Shown in pieces: positions 35,879 through 44,976 of a stretch of DNA of 64,000 bases. Every line of letters begins with the position of its first letter. The first letter of the stretch is position 1. The position numbers and the translations under genes were made by a program. Source of the stretch: Fibrobacter succinogenes (lineage in GTDB: Bacteria > Fibrobacterota > Fibrobacteria > Fibrobacterales > Fibrobacteraceae); the NCBI GenBank assembly GCA_902761355.1, contig CACWJY010000031.1, positions 1-64,000 on the forward strand, written 5' to 3'. The notes beneath the pieces were generated by a model. It saw only the letters and a program-made list of their open reading frames with translations, ran no database searches and had not been told where the DNA came from.

Positions 35879-36681
35879 TGTTCGTCGATACGCATTGCCA
35901 TTTGGATTCCTACGAGCGGCATTCAAATGAACCGCTAGACGTTTTTTTTGCACGTCTCTCCCACGATGCAGACAAAAACGTACAGCCTCCCGAAGCCTAT
36001 ATCCACGTGGCGTGCGATCCGGCCGATTTTGAGCGCGCCCAGGAACTTTCCGAGCGCTATCCGAACGTTTATGCCGCCTACGGAATTCACCCTGAATACG
36101 TTTTGATAGAAACCGCACAAGACGAAGCTCGCCTTGTCGAATTCCTGAAGCACCCCAAATGTGTTGCCTGCGGTGAGTTCGGGCTCGATTACCACTACGA
36201 CCTAGAACATCGAAATCAGCAGGTCGTTTTATTCGAACGCCACCTGCAAATCGCCTTGGCCTCGCAAAAGCCGTTGGTATTGCACCTACGCGAAGCCGAC
36301 AACGATGCCCTAGCCGTTTTACGTAATGCGGACTTAAGCGGTCGCAAAATCCACATACACTGTTTTACGGGGACCCCAGAATTTTGCGAACAGCTTCTGG
36401 ACCTTGGCTCAAAAAATGCGGACATCTTTGTCGGCTTTACCGGAATCGTGACCTTCAAGAACGCTCAGAACGTTCGAGACGCCGCCGCCCTTGTTCCCAT
36501 GGACCAGATGCTGCTAGAAACAGATTCCCCTTACATGGCCCCCGTTCCTTATCGAGGAAAGCCGTGCCATTCGGGTTATATCCCCTACATTGCCAAAGCA
36601 CTCGCGCAAGTAAAACAAATCCCCGTAGAACAACTCTACAGGGACTGTCGTGAAAATACGAAACGCTGCTACGGAATCTAG
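35878..36681 (+). CDS. TatD-family metal-dependent hydrolase
   Basis: 267 residues, GTG start overlapping the greB stop. TatD/YcfH motifs: FVDTHCHLD at the N terminus, GIHPEY, CGEFGLDYHYD, HLREADNDAL, HIHCFTGT and LLETDSPYMAP. The metal-binding His and Asp positions are present. Members are 3'-5' DNA exonucleases or related hydrolases. Convergent with the GGDEF/EAL gene, overlapping by four bases at the 3' ends. Confidence 0.9.
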   Translation: MFVDTHCHLDSYERHSNEPLDVFFARLSHDADKNVQPPEAYIHVACDPADFERAQELSERYPNVYAAYGIHPEYVLIETAQDEARLVEFLKHPKCVACGEFGLDYHYDLEHRNQQVVLFERHLQIALASQKPLVLHLREADNDALAVLRNADLSGRKIHIHCFTGTPEFCEQLLDLGSKNADIFVGFTGIVTFKNAQNVRDAAALVPMDQMLLETDSPYMAPVPYRGKPCHSGYIPYIAKALAQVKQIPVEQLYRDCRENTKRCYGI

Positions 36682-38648
36682 ACCGTCTGCAGCTCAGGTT
36701 CATAGTGTTTCTTTAAGTATTCCAGGGCGTTTTCAGCCGAAAGCGGCTTGCTAAAATAGAATCCCTGAATCAGACGGCACCCTTCAGCACGCAAGAATTC
36801 AAGCTGCGATTCGGTTTCGACGCCTTCTGCAATCAAGTCCAGGTTTAGCGACTTGGCGATGCCGATTACCATGCGGGCAAAAGAAGCATCTTCTTCGTCG
36901 TCGGTAACGTGATCGATAAAGGACTTGTCCATTTTCAGGGTGTGAATCGGGAAACGCTTTAAGTAAGACAGGCTGCTGTAACCCGTGCCGAAATCGTCAA
37001 TCGAAATCTGGATACCCATTCCCGAAAGAGCCTTCATAATCGTGATCGTTTTTTCGGCCTCACAAACGGCAGTATATTCCGTGATTTCGAGCTTAAGGTT
37101 CTTGGGGTTCAAATGCGTTTCGAGCAGCACCTGCTTGATATCTTCGACCATGTTGTCAAGCGCAAACTGCTTGGCGGAGAAGTTGACCGCTACCTGGATA
37201 TTCGAGAATCCCATCTCGACCCATTTTTTGGCCTGCAGGCATGCCATACGCAAAATCATTGCGCCCATGGGGATAATAAGCCCAGTTTCTTCGGCAATCG
37301 GGATAAATTCGGCCGGCGAAATAAAGCCCTTTTCGGACTGGTTCCAGCGCACAAGTGCTTCAAAAGCCGATACGCGATTGCCATCGGCAATGTCAACGAC
37401 GGGCTGGTAAAACAGAACAAATTCTTGAGCCTGGATTGCCCTGCGAATATCGAATTCCAGCTTGTAAAGCTTCATGGCTTTTTCGCGGATACCACCGCTA
37501 AAGAACTGAATTCCGCCATGCTGAACGCCCTTTTTCATTTCGCGCAAGCTAGACGTTACATTCGCCATGATATCTTCGACGCAATCGACTTCGCGGTTGA
37601 GGGCAACAGCCATCGATACGCCGATATAAAGTTCACGGCCTTCTAGCTGAATCGGCAGCTTAACGGCATTGTGAATGCGGCGAACAATCGCCTTGACATC
37701 GCTATCATTATCGGCGGTCTGAATATCATGAATGACGATGGCGAATACGTCAGGCCCGATACGAGCAATGGTATCGCCCGAGCGGCACTGAGACTTGATG
37801 CGATCCGCCACGATACGCAGGACATTATCGCCCACATTGATTGAATAAGAGGCGTTAATGGCACCAAAACGGTCAATATCCAACAGAGCGACGGCAAACA
37901 GGTAATCCGGACGGCGCAGCGCCATATCGACATCGACCTTGAGCTTCTCAAGGAAGAACTTACGGTTGTAAACTCCGGTCAAGGCGTCCTGATACGCATA
38001 ATAATAATTCTGCTTTTCTTGGGCCTGCTTATCAGACAGTTCATTTAGCGCACCGATAATGCGGATGGGACGACCTTCTGAATTTACCTGCACATGCCCC
38101 GAAATAACCAACTTGGAGGCATCTTCCAGCAAAGAAAGCTCGACACTGAATTTTTCGCTCGTTTCCAGGGATTTTTTCAGGTCAGCCGTAAAGCGACGCC
38201 AGTCACTATCGACCACCTTGTCCTTAAGCAAGTCGAACGTATCTACAATCCCCGTCGAGTCTGCACGCATCAGCTTAATAGCCCGCTGAGACCAATAAAC
38301 CTTCCCCGTTACTACGTCAAACGTCCAAAAACCGTTAGAAGAAATGTCAACCATCATCTGGAACAGTTCGTCACGTTCCATCAAGTCTTTTTTAATATCG
38401 CGCGTCGGAATAACGGTCGTCGCAGGAGGCGAAATTTCGACATCGTTGCGCATACGCTTTTTATTCCCAATAATCGGGAAACGATAAAGCACCGCGACCA
38501 CAATTAAGAATAAATTGGCTAGGATATAAGGAACAGCCCAGACGGCACTCTCTTTTGTCGAAAGAATTTCCGGAATAAAAGCTGCAAAAAATACGCTTGC
38601 TGCAACCAGCAAAAAGCGGAGGACGTTCTTCTCGTCAAAAAATCTCAT
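36678..38648 (-). CDS. PAS-GGDEF-EAL protein with degenerate GGDEF
   Basis: 656 residues from MRFFDEKNVL. Two N-terminal membrane segments (about 10-60), a PAS-like domain at 90-200, a GGDEF-type domain at 215-375 and an EAL domain at 395-650. The cyclase motif reads GPDVF in place of GGDEF, so cyclase activity is unlikely; it may bind GTP to regulate the EAL domain. The EAL domain keeps FEALVRW, an NFS(A) Asn motif, DDFGTGYSS and the Lys in KMDKSFID, so c-di-GMP hydrolysis is predicted. It balances the three GGDEF cyclases in this window. Confidence 0.9.
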   Translation of the reverse strand: MRFFDEKNVLRFLLVAASVFFAAFIPEILSTKESAVWAVPYILANLFLIVVAVLYRFPIIGNKKRMRNDVEISPPATTVIPTRDIKKDLMERDELFQMMVDISSNGFWTFDVVTGKVYWSQRAIKLMRADSTGIVDTFDLLKDKVVDSDWRRFTADLKKSLETSEKFSVELSLLEDASKLVISGHVQVNSEGRPIRIIGALNELSDKQAQEKQNYYYAYQDALTGVYNRKFFLEKLKVDVDMALRRPDYLFAVALLDIDRFGAINASYSINVGDNVLRIVADRIKSQCRSGDTIARIGPDVFAIVIHDIQTADNDSDVKAIVRRIHNAVKLPIQLEGRELYIGVSMAVALNREVDCVEDIMANVTSSLREMKKGVQHGGIQFFSGGIREKAMKLYKLEFDIRRAIQAQEFVLFYQPVVDIADGNRVSAFEALVRWNQSEKGFISPAEFIPIAEETGLIIPMGAMILRMACLQAKKWVEMGFSNIQVAVNFSAKQFALDNMVEDIKQVLLETHLNPKNLKLEITEYTAVCEAEKTITIMKALSGMGIQISIDDFGTGYSSLSYLKRFPIHTLKMDKSFIDHVTDDEEDASFARMVIGIAKSLNLDLIAEGVETESQLEFLRAEGCRLIQGFYFSKPLSAENALEYLKKHYEPELQTV

Positions 38649-38753
38649 TCTAGACACCCAATAAAAGCATTCCAAATATATAACTTTTTGTTTTCAATCG
38701 GATACTTTTGAAAACTTTTTTTTAGATTGCAATGAGATTACAACAACAATAAG

Positions 38754-38786
38754 AAAAAGGTCCCGACTTTCATCGGAACCTTTTTC
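38754..38786 (-). terminator. Terminator of tRNA-Asn
   Basis: AAAAAGGTCCCGA and TCGGAACCTTTTT pair with one mismatch and lie directly after the minus-strand tRNA. Confidence 0.8.
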
Positions 38787-38787
38787 A

Positions 38788-38860
38788 CTGCTTCACTTGG
38801 ACTCGAACCAAGGACAACGCGATTAACAGTCGCGGGCTCTACCAACTGAGCTATGAAGCA
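38788..38860 (-). tRNA. tRNA-Asn (GTT)
   Basis: On the minus strand: acceptor TGCTTCA / TGAAGCA, D arm TAGCTCAGTTGGTAGAGC, anticodon loop CTGTTAA with anticodon GTT, T arm TTGGTTCGAGTCCAA, discriminator G. CCA is not encoded. Confidence 0.95.
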
Positions 38861-39014
38861 ATTTGCTTCTAACTTTCGTTAGGTTTTGTTGTCTTTGAGA
38901 TTTCTCTCATCGACGGCACCAAATATAGATAATACAAAAGTTTCGTCAAGGGGTAAGTGCGATTTTTTTTGTTTTTTTTCAAAAAAACATCAATTTTTAA
39001 GAATTTGTTCAGCG

Positions 39015-40055
39015 TCAAACAGCTTTTTCAGCTTTTCGAACAAGTTCTGCCATGTCTTCAGGGTATTCTGCACACTCAAAAACACGGGATTCCCTCCAGT
39101 AAGGCAGCTGAATTTCGACTTTGTACGCATAAAGCATCTGCGATTTACCGCCGAGGGACGCTAGGTCTTCGGCGGAGAGGCCAATTTCTGAGTTATCGAC
39201 AACATTCGAATCTGCCTGCGCCGTTGATTCGCGAGACCAGGAACGGGACATTTTCTCATAGTAGATACCGTCGAAACTGTACAGGCGGTCCCCCAGAATC
39301 GGGTGCCCTAGCTCCGCGACGTGCGCCCGAATCTGGTGCTTGCGGCCCGTCAAAAGCTCTGCCTCCACCACCGAATACCGAGTATCATCACCGACAGGGT
39401 GCGGGAGCACTCCCCCGCCCACCTTTCTAAAATGAGTATGGCAGGGCTTTCCATCTTCAAAATGATGCATACGGAGCCGCAAGCGGTCCGCGGGGTCTTC
39501 ACGAAGCGGCATTTGGCAATCTACATCCTGCGGGAAATCCCCGCGGACGACCGCCATGTAGAATTTTTTAAGCAAAATGCGGTCCAAATTCTTTTGAAAA
39601 CGTGCAGCCGATTCCGCATACTTAGCAAAAAGCATCAAACCGCCCGTATCACGATCCAATCGGTGCATTGGGGTTGCCGTTTCGTAATCGGTCCCCCGAC
39701 GCACAATAGCGGTAAAGGTATTATAGAATATATGACCCGTATGGTGAACCGGAACACCAGCCGGTTTGGCGACAAGCATAAACTCGTCGTCTTCAAAAAT
39801 CACCTTAAAATCAGTCGGAACTTCGGGCTCACTGTAGTTTGCCACATGGTAAACGACCTTGTCTCCACGATGAGCCACCGTATTCAAATTGGCAAGCTCG
39901 CCATTGATGGACACAAAACCATCGGCAAGCTTTTGTCCCCATAGTTCGCGGCTATGGTAGGTAAAACGTTTACTTAAAGAATCCAGCAGCAGCCAGCCCT
40001 CATGTTCAGGCTGAACTACACTTTCAAAATACATATCTGAGGGAGCTTTTTGCAT
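39015..40055 (-). CDS. RluA/RluD-type RNA pseudouridine synthase
   Basis: 346 residues. An S4-like N-terminal part is followed by the catalytic domain with HRLDRDTGGLMLFAK (catalytic Asp in RLD), LLKKFYMAVVRG, and LLTGRKHQIRAHVAELGHPILGD. It isomerises uridines in rRNA or tRNA; which sites cannot be said. A Ser/Ala insertion (about 285-315) precedes the C-terminal strand. TATCTT lies seven bases before the ATG. It is 62 bases downstream of the SulP gene on the same strand. Confidence 0.92.
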   Translation of the reverse strand: MQKAPSDMYFESVVQPEHEGWLLLDSLSKRFTYHSRELWGQKLADGFVSINGELANLNTVAHRGDKVVYHVANYSEPEVPTDFKVIFEDDEFMLVAKPAGVPVHHTGHIFYNTFTAIVRRGTDYETATPMHRLDRDTGGLMLFAKYAESAARFQKNLDRILLKKFYMAVVRGDFPQDVDCQMPLREDPADRLRLRMHHFEDGKPCHTHFRKVGGGVLPHPVGDDTRYSVVEAELLTGRKHQIRAHVAELGHPILGDRLYSFDGIYYEKMSRSWSRESTAQADSNVVDNSEIGLSAEDLASLGGKSQMLYAYKVEIQLPYWRESRVFECAEYPEDMAELVRKAEKAV

Positions 40056-40079
40056 AACCCTCAAGATAGAAAAGTTTAG

Positions 40080-41987
40080 TTACTTCGATTTTTCTTCGAT
40101 TTTCACGACGGGTTCGTCCATCATCTTTTCAGCGATGACTTCCGGTGTCTCTTCGGCAATCGCGGCGTTCGATTCTTCAGGCATCCACGGCTTGTCGAGG
40201 TTTCTTTCCCAAGACACCGTCGGGGCCTGCTGCTTTTCGTGCGAGGTATCGACAATCGGAAGGCCGAGGAGTTCGCGGGCACGGTTAAGGGCGGCGTCGA
40301 TGTTACCGAGGGCGTTTTCTTCGCCAAGCTGCTTGAGCACGCCTGCACGGGTAAGCGCCACCACCGGCTGGGCATGCACGCCCGAAAGCAACAGCTGCGT
40401 GCCTTCGCGGTTGCAACGATTCAGCAAGTCTTCGATCATCTGGATACCGGCGGCATCGATGCTCGAAACGCTACGCATACGCAGAATAAGAATCTTCGGC
40501 TTGTCCGAGATGCGGGCCATAGTATCTTTGAACTTGTCCACCGCACCAAAGAAGAGAGAACCGGCAAGTTCGTACACCACCACGCCCTTTGGCACCTGAC
40601 GGCTGAGGTCGTTGTGGGCAGCTTCTTCGTCGTCTTCCTTGAGGGCTTCCGTCACCGTTTCCATCTCGGAAACATCGCTCATTCGCTTGATGAAGAGCAC
40701 CGCGGCAAGGAGAACGCCGACTTCAATCGCAACCGTAAGGTCAATAATCACGGTGAGGAAGAAGGCCACGAGCATCACGATGACATCGCTCTTCGGAGCC
40801 TTGAACATCTTGATAAAGCTGCGGTAGCCGCACATATTGAAGGCCACCTGGAAAAGCACGGCGGCAAGGGCTGCCATCGGGATCATTTCGGCGTACTTGC
40901 CGAGCACCAGCATAATGAGGAGGAGCACCACCGCATGCACCAGGCCCGAAATCGGGCTCACGGCACCGTTACGGATGTTGGTCGCCGTACGGGCAATAGC
41001 ACCCGTAGCCGGGATACCGCCAAACATCGGAGAAAGAATATTCGCAACACCCTGGCCAAAAAGTTCAGTATTAGAACGGTGCTTAGTCGAGGTCATACCG
41101 TCGGCCACCACCGCAGAAAGCAACGATTCAATGGCACCAAGAATAGCGATCGTCAAAGCAGGCTGGAACACCTTCTGCATCATTTCAAGGCTGATATTCG
41201 GCAGATGCGGCATCGGGAAACCGCTCGGGATGTGGTTTTTCATACCGATGGTCACCACACCGTGGCCCGTAATCGGGTCGTCCCAGCCGAGAACCTTCAC
41301 CATGACCGTAGCGACGATAATCGCAATCAGGGAACCAGGAACCTTCGTGGTAATCTTCGGCCACAAGATGCAGACGGCAAGCGCCACGAGGCCCACAATC
41401 ACGGCATAAATATTGATAGTATCAAGCGAAGAGGCGTAAAGTTTAATCTTACCCACGGCATCGGCCGGGTCCTTCGCCAAGAAACGCAGGCCGAAGAAGT
41501 TCGGCACCTGGCCAAGCGCAATGATAATCGCGATACCGGCGGTAAAGCCCACGGTCACCGGGAACGGAATAAACTTAATGATAGCACCGAATTTTGCAAG
41601 ACCGAAAATAATCAGGAGGATACCGGCCAAAAGCGTTGCCGAGGCAAGGCCGTCATAACCGTACTGGCTCACAATACCGTAGACAATCACGATGAAAGCA
41701 CCGGTGGGGCCGCCGATCTGGAAACGGGAACCGCCCAGGAACGAAATCGCGAAGCCAGCAATGATAGCCGTATAAAGGCCCTGTTCCGGCCCCACGCCCG
41801 AGGCGATAGCAAATGCGATGGCCAGCGGAAGCGCCAAAATGCCCACGATGAGGCCCGACATCAGGTCGCTGATAAAGCTTTTCTTATTGTAGCCCCTGCG
41901 TACCGTGCGGAAAAGTTCAGGGGTAATGGTCGTCTTGACGCCAGCGAGGAAACTCTGAAGGGATTCTTTGGCGTGAATATTAGGCAT
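40080..41987 (-). CDS. SulP-family anion transporter with STAS domain
   Basis: 635 residues from MPNIHAKESLQ, chosen because CGGAG lies five bases upstream; a GTG two codons earlier overlaps that site. About 12 membrane spans with SulP signatures (SDLMSGLIVGILALPLAIAFAIASGVGPEQGLY, GGPTGAFIVI), then a STAS domain at about 460-570 (GVVVYELAGSLFFGAVDKF, SSIDAAGIQMIEDLL). Transports sulfate, bicarbonate or another anion; substrate cannot be read off. TAAATTTG at 42020-42013 is a candidate promoter element. Confidence 0.92.
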   Translation of the reverse strand: MPNIHAKESLQSFLAGVKTTITPELFRTVRRGYNKKSFISDLMSGLIVGILALPLAIAFAIASGVGPEQGLYTAIIAGFAISFLGGSRFQIGGPTGAFIVIVYGIVSQYGYDGLASATLLAGILLIIFGLAKFGAIIKFIPFPVTVGFTAGIAIIIALGQVPNFFGLRFLAKDPADAVGKIKLYASSLDTINIYAVIVGLVALAVCILWPKITTKVPGSLIAIIVATVMVKVLGWDDPITGHGVVTIGMKNHIPSGFPMPHLPNISLEMMQKVFQPALTIAILGAIESLLSAVVADGMTSTKHRSNTELFGQGVANILSPMFGGIPATGAIARTATNIRNGAVSPISGLVHAVVLLLIMLVLGKYAEMIPMAALAAVLFQVAFNMCGYRSFIKMFKAPKSDVIVMLVAFFLTVIIDLTVAIEVGVLLAAVLFIKRMSDVSEMETVTEALKEDDEEAAHNDLSRQVPKGVVVYELAGSLFFGAVDKFKDTMARISDKPKILILRMRSVSSIDAAGIQMIEDLLNRCNREGTQLLLSGVHAQPVVALTRAGVLKQLGEENALGNIDAALNRARELLGLPIVDTSHEKQQAPTVSWERNLDKPWMPEESNAAIAEETPEVIAEKMMDEPVVKIEEKSK

Positions 41988-42077
41988 GGGCACTCCGTTC
42001 TTAGGACGGCGCCAAATTTAAAAAAATTTACACCCTTTGTGAAGGGTGTAAATGAAATATAACCTATTAAATTATGG

Positions 42078-43196
42078 CTATTTTCCGAGCTGATCGGGGT
42101 TCAGGCACTTGAGTTCGTCGATAACGAAGATGCCATCTTTACGGATGAGCTTGTCATCGAACCAGATTTCGCCACCACCGTATTCCGGACGCATAATCAG
42201 CACCAGATCCCAGTGGATGGCGCTGATGTTGCCGTTCGGAGCTTCTTCATAGCAGCGACCCGGCGTAAAGTGGATAGAGCCCGCAATCTTTTCGTCGAAC
42301 AGAATGTCGCACATGGGGGCATTCACGAACGGGTTAAAGCCGATAGCGAACTCGCCCACATAGCGGCCACCTTCGTCGGTATCGAAAAGGGCATTCAGGG
42401 CAACGTTGTCGCCGGATTCGCAAGTGGCATTCACAATCTTGCCGTCCTTGAATTCGAGGCGGATATTGCTGAAATACTTGCCATCGTAAAGGGTCGGCGT
42501 ATTGTAGTGAATCACGCCATTTACGCTATTACGTACCGGTGCGGTATAAACTTCGCCGTCAGGAATGTTCATATTGCCGCAGCACGGAATGGCCGGAATG
42601 TCCTTGATGCTGAAGGTCAGATCAGTACCGTTTGCCACAAGGCGAACCTTGTCGGTACGGTTCATCAAATCGACCAGGTTCTGTGCAGCTTTGGCCATCT
42701 TCGGATAGTCGGCAAGGCAGGCTTCAAAATAGAAGTCTTCGAAGGCTTCGGAGCTCATCTTGGCCCCCTGCGCCATGGAGGGATTCGGCCAGCGAAGCAC
42801 GCACCAACGCGTCTTATTCACGCGGTAGTTGAGCACGTCTTCGTTAATCTTGCGATAGTTGAGCATCTGGCGGCCATCGATATCGCAATTCTCGAGGGCA
42901 TTATCGGCACCGCGAATGGCGATGTAGGCCTGCATCTTCTGCATTTCAGCCATAGCGAGGTCTGCCTGAAGCTGCATCTGTTCGATGGTCGCAGACTTAA
43001 TCATTTCGCGACGGACACGGCCGCGGTAATTGTGCACAAAAGCGTTTCCACCGACTTTCTTGACAGCCTTCACCAGTTCGGTCGAGACTTCGTCGGGAGT
43101 ATCGGTTGTTTCTATTAAGATATTTTCGCCAGCCTTGAGGGCAATGGCATTGTTAATCAGATTTTCAGCTAATTTCGTAATACGCGGATCAGTCAT
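42078..43196 (-). CDS. M29-family aminopeptidase
   Basis: 372 residues, start MTDPRITKLAENLINNA with GGAGATTTGCA upstream. Thermophilic-metalloprotease (M29, AmpS/PepS) features: LKAGENILIETTD near the N terminus, RWPNPSMAQGA, and C-terminal metal-ligand segments (GRYVGEFAIGFNP, GSIHFTPGRCYEE, IHWDLVLIMRPEYGGGEIWFD). Cytoplasmic, releases N-terminal amino acids from peptides. Confidence 0.92.
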   Translation of the reverse strand: MTDPRITKLAENLINNAIALKAGENILIETTDTPDEVSTELVKAVKKVGGNAFVHNYRGRVRREMIKSATIEQMQLQADLAMAEMQKMQAYIAIRGADNALENCDIDGRQMLNYRKINEDVLNYRVNKTRWCVLRWPNPSMAQGAKMSSEAFEDFYFEACLADYPKMAKAAQNLVDLMNRTDKVRLVANGTDLTFSIKDIPAIPCCGNMNIPDGEVYTAPVRNSVNGVIHYNTPTLYDGKYFSNIRLEFKDGKIVNATCESGDNVALNALFDTDEGGRYVGEFAIGFNPFVNAPMCDILFDEKIAGSIHFTPGRCYEEAPNGNISAIHWDLVLIMRPEYGGGEIWFDDKLIRKDGIFVIDELKCLNPDQLGK

Positions 43197-43315
43197 TGCA
43201 AATCTCCTTTTGCAGGGTATAAAATAGAAAAAATGGAGCCGAAAGACAGGTCTCAACCCGCTCTATCTTTCCATTTGGCAATTAATTTTATATATTTGAT
43301 ATACCCACAGTTACT

Positions 43316-43326
43316 GGGGGTGCTTT
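43316..43326 (+). repeat. Partial copy of tmRNA 5' end (11 nt)
   Basis: GGGGGTGCTTT, identical to the first 11 bases of tmRNA at 43546. Confidence 0.5.
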
Positions 43327-43395
43327 CTGCTCTTCGAGCAGAATCACTCCGGTTCGGTCATGCCGGCAAGCAAGCTTGCCGTCGCGACACTCACC

Positions 43396-43411
43396 GGGGG
43401 TGCTTTGGTTT
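43396..43411 (+). repeat. Partial copy of tmRNA 5' end (16 nt)
   Basis: GGGGGTGCTTTGGTTT, identical to the first 16 bases of tmRNA, 150 bases upstream of it. Confidence 0.65.
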
Positions 43412-43545
43412 GCCAAAATTCCTGCTACTCGCAGTAATTTTGCCCTACGGGCCTTGCGCTCACTTCGTGAGCTTAAGGGCCTAAATGCTCGCCGGCTCGC
43501 ATTTAGTCGACGAGTCGAACCCAAAGCATCTTCAGTGAAAGAATT

Positions 43546-43833
43546 GGGGGTGCTTTGGTTTCGACAGGGTTACCGAAGTGTTAGTTGCAAGCCGAGGTCT
43601 CAGACGAGGGCACTCGTAAAAAAGTCTGAAAAAAAATAAGTGCTGACGAAAACTGCAATATGGGATAGGATTCTCGCATGCCTGGGGCTAGAGTCCGAGA
43701 TTTACTAGGCTGGTCAAAGTCCGCGCCGACCTTCTTGGGCGTGGATGAGACAAGATCTTAAATACGAAGGGAACGCTTGTAGGAACGTGCATGGACGTGA
43801 TTTTGGACAGGGGTTCGACTCCCCTCACCTCCA
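43546..43833 (+). ncRNA. ssrA: tmRNA
   Basis: The tRNA-like domain is clear: 5' GGGGGTGCTTTGGTTTCGACAGGG and 3' GGACAGGGGTTCGACTCCCCTCACCTCCA; GGGGGTG pairs with CACCTCC. At about 288 nt it is shorter than the E. coli molecule, with only one obvious downstream pseudoknot region (GCCTGGGGCT...AGGCTGG). The tag frame, aligned by AATAAGTGCTGACGAAAAC, reads A-D-E-N-C-N-M-G then TAG (about 43643-43669), lacking the usual ALAA-like ending. tmRNA rescues stalled ribosomes and tags products for proteolysis. CCA is not encoded beyond the natural sequence. Confidence 0.95.
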
Positions 43834-43839
43834 TAAGTT

Positions 43840-43869
43840 AAAAAGGAACTCGCCAAGAGTTCCTTTTTT
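43840..43869 (+). terminator. Rho-independent terminator of tmRNA
   Basis: AAAAAGGAACTC / GAGTTCCTTTTTT perfect stem with loop GCCAA, six bases after the tmRNA end. Confidence 0.92.
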
Positions 43870-43906
43870 ACTTTATGCTATAAAAAGAGCTCAGCCTTTA
43901 GCTTTA

Positions 43907-44119
43907 TTATTCCGTCCAGCGAAATCCTTGGCGTTTCATACAATTGGTAACAAAATCACTCTGTTCAACATGATCCTTACCCTTTTCATATTCACATTGA
44001 GCAAGCGCATTTTCCGTTTCAAATTCGGAAACTCCATCCTTATGCCAACCTGCCGTAGCACAAGCATACAAGATTGCAATCACAGCAGCAACTAAAATAA
44101 ATTTGACCGTTCTTTTCAT
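43907..44119 (-). CDS. Small lipoprotein
   Basis: 70 residues starting MKRTVKFILVAAVIAILYAC with the lipobox Cys at residue 20 and GGAGATAAA upstream. The mature 50 residues contain C42 and C60, and end FVTNCMKRQGFRWTE, a C-M-x-x-x-G-aromatic pattern seen in many small envelope lipoproteins. A longer frame to 44179 would put 20 residues before the signal, so it is rejected. Function unknown. Confidence 0.75.
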   Translation of the reverse strand: MKRTVKFILVAAVIAILYACATAGWHKDGVSEFETENALAQCEYEKGKDHVEQSDFVTNCMKRQGFRWTE

Positions 44120-44212
44120 TTTATCTCCTTGGAGTTCATACAGGAATGTAAAAAAAACAGTCGTCAAGTAAAAATTCAATGTAAAATAATGAATTTTTGT
44201 GCAGTGAACCTA

Positions 44213-44243
44213 TTGACATTTGCCCAATTGTGCATTATATTTG
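44213..44243 (+). promoter_or_regulatory. lexA promoter with LexA box
   Basis: TTGACA (44213-44218) and TATATT (44236-44241) are 17 bases apart. Between them, TGCCCAATTGTGCAT at 44221-44235 fits TGCNCN4GTGCAT, the operator I recall as reported for Fibrobacter succinogenes LexA. A repressor there would block polymerase, giving autoregulation and SOS induction. Confidence 0.88.
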
Positions 44244-44273
44244 TACATAGAATTTATAAATGCGAGGTTTATC

Positions 44274-44954
44274 ATGGATAATATCAAAAAAATCGGCGAT
44301 TTAAACGGTGCCGAGTCCAAGCGCAAAGAACTCACTACCCGCCAAGAAGAAATCCTGGAATACATCAAAAAATATTCCAAAGAAAACCGTATGCCGCCCA
44401 CCGTTCGCGAAATCGGTAATCATTTCGAAATTTCTTCGACAAACGGCGTCCGTTCCATCCTCGCAGCACTTATCAAGAAAGGCTACATCAACCGCTCTCC
44501 TCGACTGAGCCGCGGCATCGAAGTTGTCGACAACGGCAACAATGAAAATTCCGAAGCACCGACCAACACCATCGAAATTCCAATCGTTGGCCGCGTCGCA
44601 GCCGGTACGCCGATTCTCGCTGTACAGAACCTCGAAGGCACCGTCACGATTGACCGCGATTTTCTTGCTTGCCGCTCCGATGTATTTGCTCTGCGCGTCA
44701 AAGGCGATTCCATGATCAACGCCGGCATCCTTGATGGCGACCTTATCTTTGCCCGTCAGCAAAAGACTGCCGACCGTGGCGAAATCATCGTGGCTCAAGT
44801 CGATAACGAGGCTACGGTCAAGTACTACCACCCTGCAGAAGACCACATCGAGCTGCGTCCTGCCAACCCGCGTTACCGTCCTATCATCGTCAAGAAAGAT
44901 AAGAACTTCTCCATCGCGGGCAAGCTCATCGGCGTCATGCGCAAAGTCAACTAG
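44274..44954 (+). CDS. lexA: LexA SOS repressor
   Basis: 226 residues. N-terminal winged helix ([38 protein letters not shown]) and C-terminal S24 peptidase domain with cleavage site A110-G111 ([10 protein letters not shown]), nucleophile S146 (KGDSMINAG) and K183 (EATVKYY). Self-cleaves with RecA filament to induce SOS genes. The start at 44274 is preferred; the longer frame would run back through the operator. No imuA/dnaE2 or recA neighbour. Confidence 0.96.
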   Translation: MDNIKKIGDLNGAESKRKELTTRQEEILEYIKKYSKENRMPPTVREIGNHFEISSTNGVRSILAALIKKGYINRSPRLSRGIEVVDNGNNENSEAPTNTIEIPIVGRVAAGTPILAVQNLEGTVTIDRDFLACRSDVFALRVKGDSMINAGILDGDLIFARQQKTADRGEIIVAQVDNEATVKYYHPAEDHIELRPANPRYRPIIVKKDKNFSIAGKLIGVMRKVN

Positions 44955-44976
44955 ACTTTTTGTTTAAACAGACAGC

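Larger units (their letters stand above)
43257..43545. other. Hairpin-rich spacer upstream of tmRNA
   Basis: No gene is supported. Hairpins: TTCTGCTC-ttc-GAGCAGAA (43325-43343), CAAAATT...AATTTTG (43414-43442), GCTCAC-TTC-GTGAGC (43458-43472) and CTAAATGC...GCATTTAG (43481-43506). Two partial copies of the tmRNA 5' end lie inside. Confidence 0.65.

Noticed and set aside
38094..38507. Plus-strand open frame inside the GGDEF/EAL gene
   Set aside because: Antisense shadow; no motif or start signal.
40239..42062. 607-codon open frame antisense to the SulP transporter
   Set aside because: His/Arg-rich, low-complexity translation typical of the reverse strand of a membrane-protein gene.
43376..43639. 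Short open frames over the spacer and the tmRNA gene
   Set aside because: They are made of hairpin arms and tmRNA sequence.
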